DNA of 64,000 nt from Embiotoca jacksoni (Eukaryota; Chordata; Actinopteri; Embiotocidae), in contig JAKOON010000023.1 in assembly GCA_022577435.1 (NCBI GenBank), positions 4,374,001-4,438,000 of the forward strand, given 5' to 3'. How positions within the stretch are numbered: the first letter of the stretch is position 1; each line of letters begins with the position of its first letter. The notes under the pieces are model-generated. The model was not told where the DNA came from and made no database searches. It was given only the letters and a program-made list of their open reading frames with translations. Below, piece after piece: positions 39,501 through 51,700 of the stretch. Made by a program: the position numbers and the translations under genes.

Positions 39501-42095
39501 GGCAGCTGGGAAGTTACTGGAAAGTTTCACTTTGACCCAAGGGGGAAAAGTTTCAGAAATATAGGTCTTTTTGAAGTTGTTCAGTTATAAGATAAATCTA
39601 GCAAATGATGAGCCAAATAAATTTAATGAACTTAAAAGTGCTTCCTAATTCACAAATCCCAAAGGCAAATGTTCACTGGCTGTTTCACCTCTCTTAATGT
39701 TATACATTTAATAATAATGAATCTGCACACTTCTGTTTTACTTAATGCAAGTTATAATGTTCAGTTGTTGTGTTGAAACAGAGGTTTTGATTTAGTTTGT
39801 GGTGCTTTTAAACTGTATTGAATTAAACTGAGAGTTACTTTTACTATTTTGTCCACCGTATGTAATTGGAGACAGACTGGAGGATTGTAGATGTAAGCAA
39901 GGTTTTTTTGTCGTCATGTTATGTGCTCATTTTGTCACTGATTTGTTAAGATTTTTTATGTTACGCTTATAGCACTTTCCTTTACTCCAGGTCATGTGAC
40001 CTTTCCCTTTAGGGGAGGTGTTACATTTTTGAGTAAAGTTTGGTCTTTAATCTAGGTATGGTGGCAGTTTTAGGGAAGATGTAGAGTGTTTGCAGTATCA
40101 TGAATTCACTACGCTTGTTGCTACCAACAGTGTTCTACTGTTCCTTTGGTGGTCCATGTAATGTTGGTTGTTAAGGAAGTCTGACAGTCCAGGTGCAAAC
40201 AAAGCAGCCAGTGACAGTGATGATTCTGCAACACAGCCATTCTGGGATTGGTGCCCTGGTCCAGGGGAACAGAGCCCTGATTGAGTAAGCCACTGGATCT
40301 CCATCAATAGCCTGTTTGAAAACCAAACAGTCCAAGCCTGGCGTTTGGGAGATCAGCCTTTGGTCCTGTAGGATAAATGATTATTTTATTTAACTAATCT
40401 ACAGTCTTATTTTGCATCTTCATGAGATGGTGATGGTTGGTATTTTTTACTCTGTTTTGCAGGGTACCTGCAATCCTGCCCTTATGTCTTACAATTCAAT
40501 TATACTCTTTTAGTAGACTTTTGTGCGAGTACAAATTTGATGGCCCTCCAAAAGACTATTTATTTCCCGAATGACCGTATCGGTTGTTGTACTTGCATCA
40601 GGAGATCGAGCATTTCTTGACTGCCTCATGATGTTGCTGTATATCACTTTGTGGCGGAGCTTGTTCAGGGTTTGGTGTGAAATTTGAACCTGCGGTTCAG
40701 GCCTGAAATCTTGGTCGATATGTACTTGTGCCTTGTATGCATGGATTGAAGATGAGGTTCTTTGGGTTTGTGAAGGACCGATGTATGCAGAGTATTGTAC
40801 TGTAGAAAAGTTTAACTTGATCATTTGGAGAGAGGGTAGCTAAAGACGGAAGACTTTGAAGTTATTACAACTAAGTGGTTATCAATGGTGGACACGACCT
40901 TCGTAAGGTGGCCTAAGAGGCCTTGTTAGGGAGATGGTGACATCCTTTTATCTTTGCCCCGTTTCAGAGTTGGGTACAGGCTGGAACTAGGACAGTTGCT
41001 TTTAAATTTAGCTCCAAAAACCCCTTGGCTGCAGAGAGCAGCTTTGTACTCTGAGCTGTTTCAGGCTTGAAGTGCCAGGAGTGGGCGGTACTTGAGAGTT
41101 AAAAACTTCCTTCTCTCTCTCTCTCGCTCTCCCTCACAAAAGACAAAGGCGTCAATCTGTTCCCACTCTCAGCTGTGTTGCAGCATGTTAGCTATGGGAC
41201 TCACAAAAAGAATGATAGATTTTTCTTAATCCCACAGATGATAATTAATGAAATTGTCTTTGAGATACAGTTAAGTGAGTCATTGGGCAACAGGCTCTAC
41301 ATTCTTGCAGTAAGAGACATAATGTGGAAATACAGGATATTGTTGAACAGAAATACATGCTCACACTGAATGTTTCATTCTATTCCTAGATGAGCCAGTC
41401 AGCCCCAGTGTTGACCGGGAGGCTGCTCCTATTCCACCCTCTGCTGTGATATCTGTTGCGCCATCCATAGCGACGGGACCCTCCAGTCAAGGCTCACCGT
41501 GCCCTACTATTCGTCGTCAGCTGTCACATGACCAAGGTAAATGGCACTAGACTGGTTGCTTGACGCATACATGATTCAATGCTTTGCTTGAGGGGGGTGA
41601 GGGGGGGAGACAGTGTAGAGACAGTGTGCAAATCACTGAGAGGCTGTTTTATTTTTTTTTCTCCAGGAAATTACACAAGTAATTGTATTCTTATCTGAAT
41701 TGCCATTGATCTGAGAGACTAATGTGACTCTCATTAACACTCCTGATTTGCGTTGTAAATTAAAAGTAGCACAATTTTTCACAATCACTTGCTAGAGTCC
41801 CTGCGAAGTGCTTTGCTGGACTCTGACTCAGCCAGCAAAACAGAGCGGTCCAAGTCTTATGATGAAGGTCTGGATAACTATCAGGAGGAGGGCAGAGGGT
41901 GAGTGTGTCCTAAGATATTATTATTTATTTTTTTTTCCCCCTCATTTGTTATGGGTTATGGATCTGTCTGACCTTGTCTTATCTGTTGTTCTACTTATTT
42001 AGGAGATCTTCAAGTAAGCATATGCCCAGTCTCAGGGGCCTGAGAAAGGTGAGAAACTATAGGATCAGTCATAACATGTTTATCACACAGCTGTT

Positions 42096-42130
<35 letters not shown>

Positions 42131-45100
42131 TGTTTGTTTTCTATTACCCTGTTCTATTAATCCTATATTTTCTGATCACTGCCCCCACTTTATCTGCAAT
42201 GACCAGAAAGCAATATAAGATTTATTAGCACCAAAGACACATTCAAATTATGTAAAAATGTATTTCCTCAGCAAATTCAGAATATGGTCATACATATAGA
42301 AGCCACATGAGGGCCGGTTGAGCATTGAAATATTTATATAAAAAAATTTGAAAAGTTTATACTTTTTTGAAAATTGTGTACCAGAAAGAGAAACAGCTTT
42401 GTTTTGAATGGAGCAGAGGAAGTAAATAGTATTTATTACACTGAAGGTAAAAAAAAACTTAACAGTGACTGGACAAACTCAACTGCCAGAGCCACACGTT
42501 TACACGTGTAAATGAAGTTAATCTTGCTTTGAAATGTTTTTATAATGTTGGTTGTTCATCAAAACATGGAACTTGTTCTGTAAAATTCGCTTTTTATAAG
42601 TTGCAGTTGTCATTAACTTTAAGTATTCTTTTATAGTTATAGAATAATAGGTTATTGTAAGAGAGGCTTTGATTCCCTCCTAATTTTCTCTGGCTTCCTT
42701 GGGAAGTTTATTTTTCAGATATTGGGATGTCCTGGTAACCATAACTGTGACATCCTAGTCTGATTTCATCTGCCAATCTTTGTTGCATGTCATTCTCCGC
42801 TCACACCCTCCTCCCTACATTTCATGTCATGCTCTACTGTCAGCTAATAATGCCAGGAAAAAAAAAAAAAAAAAAAAATCATATATTTACACTTGCAGGC
42901 TCTGGATGGGCACAAATTATCTGTGGATTCTGGATCTCGAGGGGATTCTTCTTCAGACATAGTCACCGATTCTTCCAAAGAAGGGTTGCTTAACTTTAGG
43001 CAACTTGGTACAGAGAAAAATAAGGTATGCCTTTACACTCACGCCTTCATTTAACAACCGTATACATGAATGCAACTAATGCTGTGATAATTATTTCTGT
43101 TTCTCCGCCTCTGCAGCGTGTTGGTGGAGGAATGAGATCATGGAAGCAAATGTATGCTGTCTTACAAGGTCACACCCTGACCCTCTACAAAGACAGAAAG
43201 GATGCACTGTCTCATGCTTCGACGCAATCTGATGAGGACCCACTGCAAATTAGCATCAAGGCCTGTCTAATTGACATCTCCTACAGCGATACGAGGCGCA
43301 AGAATGTGCTGCGACTAACCACCTCGGACTGCGAGTATTTGTTTCAAGCAGAATCGAGGGACGACATGCTGTCTTGGATCAGAGTCATTCAGGAAAACAG
43401 TAACCCAGATGAAGAGGTGTGTGTGCGGACTAAGACTTGTGCTGCGTGTTGCCAAGTCATTATTACTACCACATGATGTGTTGAACTCGAGCTCTCACGG
43501 CCTCCCCTCCAGCTCAAGTGATGGAGATTCTGGAGAAATTAGACGACATTTGTCCCAAACGAACAGCAAGTCTTTGGACTGCCGTGATCATTTGATCCAG
43601 TAATTTGCCATCGGGCCATATTCCAGCACCTGAGCTCAGTCGCTCACCGTTACTGGAAAAACAAGCACGTTTAAATCATAGCACACTATAGTTTTGATAG
43701 AAATAACAGGCACACCCATCAGGTTAGCAAGAAAATGAACCAAAGACCGGCTTTGAATAAAATACAATGAACGGAGGGATTACAGCATTCATTTATAAAA
43801 TGGTAAACAAAAGATAAAATCAGATGTCATTTGAAACCTGTTCTTCCTGGACAGAACAAAACACACACAAGTGGTACCTGTTGGGGGAAATTCTTTTTTT
43901 TTTAGACTGAGAGACAATCAGCCAGGGTTTAAGTGATATCGTCTGGCAATAATTCACTCTGGTGTCTCAGATAGAGGCTGAGATTCCCACATGGTGAGAA
44001 TTTACTTGTGGTGGTGGGTGGCACAGCATGTGACTGATGTGCTTGCAGAAACTCTTGCACTTTAGAGGGGGAGAGTGCAACTTAGTTTTTTTTTTTCTGT
44101 AGCCATAATGTACAGATGTCCCCTAAACGCCTCGCATACGGTTTAGCGGTAGACGTTAGCTAGGCGCTGATACACAGAGAAGTCTCTAGTTGTTCAGTTA
44201 TTGGCCTGTGTGCAGTTTCCCTTTTAGATTTTTTTTTTTTTAATTTTATTTTTATCTTTGATCTACTTCCCTGTCTGTCAAACAAGTGACAACTTCCTTT
44301 TTGCCACATAAAGCAAATGCAAATCTGAAATCTACTTTAAGTGAAGTTTGAATTTATTCGTAACTGATTTGAAAGGCCCTTTTAGGAAAATGATTTTGGT
44401 CTCTTTTCAAACAATCTCAAACACTTGACAATTGTTCAATTATATTAGAAGTAAAAATGTAATCTGTATTTAATTTATGAAAAAAAAAAAAAAAAAAAAA
44501 AAACTTTTTTTTTTTTTTTTTTTTTGTACTTTGTTTAGTATCTTAGACCTTAATATATTTCTGTTGTCATTACAGAATGCTGCTGTAACAAGCCAGGACT
44601 TGATCAGTCGGAAGATCAGAGAATACAACATGATGAGGTATGCAGGACTCCACGTTGCCCCCTGGGGGTCATCCATCCCACTAACCCACCTATCCACCCA
44701 TTTGAATTCTTTGTCAACCTCATGTTAATATTTGTGTGTATGCGTATTTTTCTCATTTCTAACTTTTCATGTTGATCAGTACGCCCAGCAGCAGGTCTGA
44801 ACCTTCCCCCAAAACCTCCCGCCAGTCCCTCAGCATCAAACAAGCCTTCCTGGGAGGTAAAACAGATGGCAAAATCCACAGCCCCCATTTGCCGAGAACA
44901 GGAGAGGAGCGCAGGGCACTGAAAGGTACAGACACCAGTTCTCAATGCCGAGATGTGTCTTTTAGTGCAGTTAGAGGGCGTTGAACCTCAGACAGCTGAT
45001 TTCTGTACGTGTACCTAACAGATGACTCCAGTCCTCCACGGGACAGAGGTGCTTGGAAAATTGGCATCGCAGGGATCATGAGAAAGCCCTTTGAAAAAAA

Positions 45101-48100
45101 GACTCCTGCTGGCGTTACTTTTGGTGTCCGGCTGGATGATTGTCCGCCTGCACAGACGAACAGGGTGGGTCTGCGCTGTCTTTATGTCTTCAAAAGAATG
45201 CTGCGTATTTTGGCATACGTGATCGCGTCAGTAATACGTTACTGATCAGCCCGGAAAAGTCACTTGTCAGCCACAGTGGTTGCACGTGACATCGGTTTGT
45301 ATTCACACTGTATATTCGCGCGCAGTTTATGTTGACAATTGCCGTTCTGACATATTTGTTTTATTTGTCCTATCTAATGTCTTCCTTCTACGTGTCGTGT
45401 AGTTTGTTCCTCTCATCGTGGAGGTGTGCTGCAATGTTGTGGAGGAGCGAGGTCTGGAGTACACGGGAATCTACAGGGTGCCTGGGAACAACGCTGCCAT
45501 CTCCAGCATGCAGGAGGAACTCAACACGAAAGGCATGACTGACATCGACATCCAGGAAGACGTGAGTGACTGACAGCCAGGTTGAACAGTACAGTGCACC
45601 GCTTTACTGACAACTTCTTTCAGTATTGAGTGATTTGTGCTGCAAAGCTGCTTTATCATGATGCTGTCGCGATCTTTTACTACTCTGCAGAAATGGCGGG
45701 ACCTTAATGTCATCAGTAGTTTATTAAAGTCGTTTTTCCGAAAACTTCCAGAACCCCTGTTTACAAATGGTAAGATGAAGTGATTACGAAATTAGAAACA
45801 ATACTGATAGTACTGTTGGGTTTTCTGTGTGATTCTTTTTATAATTCTAATTTGGTGTTTCTTGTCTCTATTCACAGAAAAGTATGCTGACTTTATTGAA
45901 GCCAACAGAACAGAAGAGTCAGTGGAGAGATTAAAGGAGCTCAAGAGGCTCGTGAGTGAAAAGTCTAATATGAGGAACACATATTTAAGTAGCATTAATA
46001 TGAGGAATACCATTTGCCCTAAAACTCTGTCCCGGTTTGGTCATTTCTTCCAGATCTATGAATTACCGGATCATCATTATGAGACCCTGAAATTCCTTTG
46101 TGCTCACCTTAAGAGAGTTTCTGAAAACTGTGAAAAGAACAAGGTATGACTGTTAACAGCATCTCGGTGTTAATGTCATTAGTTAACACCGTCCAATCCT
46201 GTGTTAAATCCAGCTTCCCTCTTGAGGATTATATCATTAAATGTGACTTGTCTTCACCTGATCTGTTTAGATGGAGCCTCGTAACCTGGCCATTGTGTTT
46301 GGTCCCACACTGGTCAGAACCTCTGAGGACAACATGACCAACATGGTCAATCACATGCCGGACCAGTGCAAGATAGTTGAGAACCTTATCCAGCAGTTTG
46401 ACTGGTTCTTCACTGATGACAGTGACGAGGACCCTGTTGTATGTGGCAATTTATTTTGTTTATGTGTTATTTAATCTGCTCTTGAGCCATGTGTGTAATG
46501 CAAATACTATACATGTCGACAATCTTTATTGAGCAATAGCTCCAAATGGCTGTGTATAAACTGAAAGTTGTTTCTTCTAACACCAGGCTGCAGCACTTTT
46601 AATGGCTTTCAGCTTACATTGGTTTTTAAGGCCTGAAACTTGGATCTCCATTTTCATTCGCATCGTTTTTAGCGACAGTAGACGGCTATTTCCAGAGAAA
46701 AAGCTCAGATAAACTCGCTGTACTCTAGCTACCCTTCTCCGAATAGCAGAGAGTGACATGTTGGCATATTTAGCAGCTAAAGAGCCAGATGCGGGTACGG
46801 TAACAGAGCTAAATCTGTCATTTGGTCAGTTATTGCACCTCATGGTGGTTCTTTTTTTGTCTTCTCCAATTTATGCATTGTGTTCAGTCACTTATCCTGT
46901 CCGCACTCTTCCTGTTCTTCCTCCATGTGCCGCTCCAGACCACAGCTGAGCAGGAAAGCACAGTTAAGTCTCAGCCTGTGCCCAATATCGACCACCTGCT
47001 CTCCAACATCGGGCGGACGACAGCCTCTCCGGGCGAAGTTTCAGGTAAAATAGAAGCGTTGTTTTTCTCTCAGGACTTCGTTGGCACAGCAAATATTTGA
47101 CCATAGCAACAATAATATATTTCATCATTATTAGAATTACAAAAGATTAGAGAAATGTGTGGTAAAGACTTACTTTAAGATGAAATGTCTGTAGACTGTC
47201 GGTCGCTAATGCTAAATGAATGAGCACCATCCCTGTTTTCCATTATTTTTCAACACTTTGAGCAAAAACTAGGCGAACAAATTTGAGTTGTGTTTATGTT
47301 AAAGCAAGCTTTTTCAGCCATTTTTCAGTAAATACATTATTTTGGTTAACCACTGGAAAGTTGTTGAAAAATACCTTGCAGTTTGTCGAGCCTTTTTTAA
47401 AAAAAAAATGTATTAACTATTTTTTCTGGATAAAAGTCTGTTTTGTTTTGAGGTTGATGTTTTCTTTTGCCCAAAGATAAAACTGTCCTCAAGTTTTATT
47501 TTCGTTCATTTTTTTTTTATTTTTTTTTTTTGCTCTACCCTTTATTTTTCTTGCTCAAGTCATTTTTTTTCTCCCTGTGCTTTACCTGTGTTGAGACGAC
47601 GACTCCTTTTCTTTCAGTTCTTTTCTTCCCCTCCTCCTCGTCTCTCACATATTCCCGGCATGTTCTTTCCCAAAGAAAATCTTAACAAACGGAAAAAAAA
47701 AAAGCCAATGGAAGTTTTAACCCTTCTGACCTGTGCCCTTCTGTGTGTAGTGTGTTGTTTTTCTCCCTTATCCCTGTCCAGCACTCACACATTACCCAAT
47801 CTTGACACAGGCCAAGTGGGCGGCGTCTATCACTCGATGATGTCACTGATGGACTCTGTTTTGTCAGTGATGGACAGCTGGGACTGTAGGAAGAAGGACG
47901 AGTGTTGTGCCCAGTGTAGCTGCCTAGTCTGCAGAAACCCGCAGCTCTTTTAAATTTGGGCGACAGGAGGAAAAAAGATAAAAAAGAAAGAAAGAGAAGT
48001 CGATGTTTGTCATTTTTCCTGTGGTGTGCACGTCTCATATTTAAACCAATACCCTAAATTGAGGGGATACAGAGCGATGCTGCTGTACTTTCTCTGAAAG

Positions 48101-48657
48101 CCCTTCTGCTGTCTCTTGTTGTCTCTTAAGCTGATCGCAAGGACAAGTAGCATGGTACGGTCATCCTCGGGTTCTCTCCCGGTCATGTGGCATAATCTGT
48201 CCTGATGTCTGAGGGTGGGGTCGTAGTGTTGGGACTGAGCTGGATGTTCCCCAGCACACATGCGTTTTACACACCAAACAAACCCACACATGCATCCACG
48301 TCCCAGGCCGATTAGTGTTCAGTGACTTACTGATGCGGAGGCACGCAGGTTTTTTGAAGTAGCAGTGGGCGGGGCTCCGAGCATGTAGATGTAGGGAGGG
48401 GTGTTTGCCGCGATATGTTTTGAGGTGCCGCCTCTTGTGTCTTTTTGTTTGACGTGTTGTCTGTGATGTCATTATTTCTAAATCTTTGTCTTTATTGAGC
48501 ATTTTACAACTTGACATTGTCAATTATAGACCAACATTTCCACATACTTCCTCATCTCCTACCGCATAATGTTTGGCATTTACATCGATCACTAACGTGT
48601 CACTCACAGTCTTTCTACCCAACCTCGCACCGATACACTCACCTAAATTAGATAATG

Positions 48658-48700
<43 letters not shown>

Positions 48701-51700
48701 CAATAGCCCATTTCCACCACAGGAACTTTTAGGAGTCCCAAGAATTATTTCAGGAACTTTACCTGCGGACCAGTGACTGAATTCACTTTCTTTCCTGTAG
48801 TTTTCAGTGTCAGAAACATCAAGCTCAAAGAGTAGTACTTTCTGAAATGTTAGGGCAACTTTGCAGTGTCAAATGTCACAACTTACTCAAAACTTCATCC
48901 GCATGGTGAGCAAGCACCGAATCCCACCCCTAACAATGTTAGTCGAACAATTTATGTCACATTTTACATTTCAAAACAAAAAATTAAGCCGTCAGCTTCG
49001 TGACAAGTCTCTAAAGAAAGTTTTTTTTTTTTTCCTTCTTTTAAAACGAGTGCAACCGAGTTTTCAGCTGTTGGTTTTTTTTTGTTCGCGTCCATTAGTG
49101 ACGTCCACTTAAACCTGCAGTGAGGAACTTTAGTCTCTCTCCTCTGCCAGTGAGAGTATTTGAAAAACGGTCAACACGTGCTCGAGTCAACGGCTCCGCT
49201 GCAGCTTCTTCCGAGCTGCTATTGCAGCTGTGAAACGATGGATAAATTATTTCGCAACTCGCGCTCGCGAGTTAATAACATTTGGAAAGCCTCCGGGAGC
49301 TGCATGTTTAGATTATTTGATCTCTATTTATCTATATATCTATTGCATAAAACTAAAGTGGAAGTTAGCCTGCTCGGCCAGCGGAAGCTTCTGGTGCGCG
49401 TGCTTACCCAGATCGCACTTTTCATCCAGGCAGCGTAGAAACGTCTCGCCAGACACCAGATTTAAAAACTCTCTATACTGTCAAATACTCGCACATTTAC
49501 TAAGTAACAGTCCCGTGCTGTAGATTTAAATGTCAGTGGTCATCGTAAAGCTTTAACACGTGAAGAAATGAAATGATTTTTTTTTTCATAATTATTGGAC
49601 TGATTTGTCAAATTGATACTTCTGGATGTGGTTTGAAACGCAGGCAGGAATCAAACGGCGCTTTTTGTTCCCGAGTTTAGTTCTTGTGGCTCCACAGTTC
49701 CTGTAACGTTCTGGTCGAAAGGTGCCGTTGCTGTGCTCGTCTTTGTCAGCGTCAAGTTTGCATGTTTTCCACCCTCGAACAGCGAGACGAGAACGTTTTG
49801 TGAACTCTTTTGTTTTGCCTTTTATGTTGTTGATAGTGACGCGACATGTACACGTTAAATTGCACCACGGGAGTTAATCCACCTCGCAGTAAGAGCAACC
49901 TCCCGTCACACTGACGCTTGCCTGCAGCGGCTGTATCGACAACACGAAACCCACTGATCTGTTCAGCTCAGGTCCCCGACGTCTCTCAGTCAGAGCGAAC
50001 TCGTCACTCCCCTCTCCTCTGTGATGTCTTTTGAGTTGGGAAAGAATGCCTACGGCTGATTGGTGGCCACGTGTGATGCTCTGTGACTGGCGTGTTTGTC
50101 CGTGATGTGCCGTCGTTCCATCGATACATGAGCATGAGCTGCTTTTCTGTGTCTTGGTTTACTGCCGGGTTTTCACTTCCTTTCTCCTCATCCGTCATCT
50201 CAGGCCTCTTCTTGCGCTTCCTCCACTTCTCCCTCTCCCACTTCGTGTGGTCACTCGTCGTCCTGTCTCTCTCTCTCTCTCTCGCGCTGACCAACAATGT
50301 GTCATCTGCTCTCGTGTAGCTGCTCTCATTCAATTCATCATATCTTGTCAATTTCACTGAGCCAACTTTAAATCTGCCTCCTCTCTTTCTGTATCCTGTT
50401 GCCTGCTTTGATAAAGTCGTTGAGCCGCCAGACTCTTACTAATGACTCTCTTCTCTTTGATGCAGACTCAGCATGTAGTGACTCCTCCAAATCAAAGGTA
50501 AATATTGAATTTCTCCGTCTTTGCTGGTTTTGTAATCTAAAGTCTTTGACAAGTCATCTAACGCGGCCTTGGTTGTGTGTCAGCAGAGCTTGTGGGGGTC
50601 AGGGAAGGATCAGTGTAGCAAAGAAATGCTGCGCTCCTCCTTCTTCGCCAACCGCAAACGCAAGAAGCCCAAGGACAAAGCTCATCCCAGTAGTTCAGAC
50701 GACGACTTGGACCCTGTGTTCACCAAGAAGGAGCCGCCAGAGGAGAGCCAGCAGCAGCCTCCGTGGTCCCCAGGCAGCCGGACCGAGGAAGAGGAGGAGG
50801 AGGAGGAGGAGGAGGGGGAGGGGGGGCAGACGGATGAAACCAGCGAGAAAGAAGAGAAGCACAGGAACAGCTCTGAGGAGCAGCTGGACACCGCCAACAG
50901 GAAGGAGTCTCTCTCCAGCAGCCTGATGTCGCAGCCCTCTCTCTCCCTGCCTCCAGAACACATTGCCTCCACCCTCCCGCCCGGCTCCCCCTACGCCTCG
51001 CCTTCCCATTCCCCAAACCTCCACTACCGCATGCCGATGGCTCACCAGTCCTCTCTGTCGGACCCGCCGTCCACCTACGACGACACCGTGTCCGACCTCG
51101 GTACGATGAACAGCACCAGCTCCCAGGCGTCGGGGCCCAGAGCGAGGCGTGGCAGGGTGGTGGCTCCGGGCGCGGAGGCGTGCCCCAGCGGGCCGGGAGC
51201 CGAGGTTTGCTCCATCACCTCGGACTACTCCACCACTTCCTCCATGACCTTCCTGACGGGAGCCGAGCTCAGCACCCTCAGTCCGGAGGTGCAGTCCGTG
51301 TCTGAGAGCAGGGGCGGAGAAGATGCAGACGACGAGAGAAGCGAGCTCATCAGCGAGGGAAGGCCGATGGAGACGGACAGCGAGAGTGACCTGTCGGTGT
51401 TCACTGTCGGCAAAGCCGACCAGCGAGACCTGCAGGAAGCTCCCCGACCGCTCGCCTCGCACCGACTCATCGAGTGCGACACGCTCTCCAGAAAGAAAGC
51501 TGCCCAACAGAAGACCGGCAGCGAGTCGTCACTGGACGGCGCTCGGAGCGATAAAGATCCCAACAGACTGTCCCGTGTCCTGGGGTCGGTTAAAGGTCGG
51601 TCCACCGGGAGCCTCAGCTCCTCGTCCCGCAGCGAGCTGGACAAGGCGGAGCCGGCGTGGAAGCTGAAGATCACGGACCGACTGAAGGTGCGTCTGCGGA

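Noticed and set aside
49160..49523. Two overlapping frames of 92 and 97 codons
   Set aside because: They lie inside the transposon-like element, overlap in different frames and show no transposase motif.
50695..51507. 270-codon minus-strand open frame
   Set aside because: Shadow of the GC-rich arhgap21 terminal exon on the opposite strand; Leu/Arg-rich composition comes from the coding strand's codon pattern.
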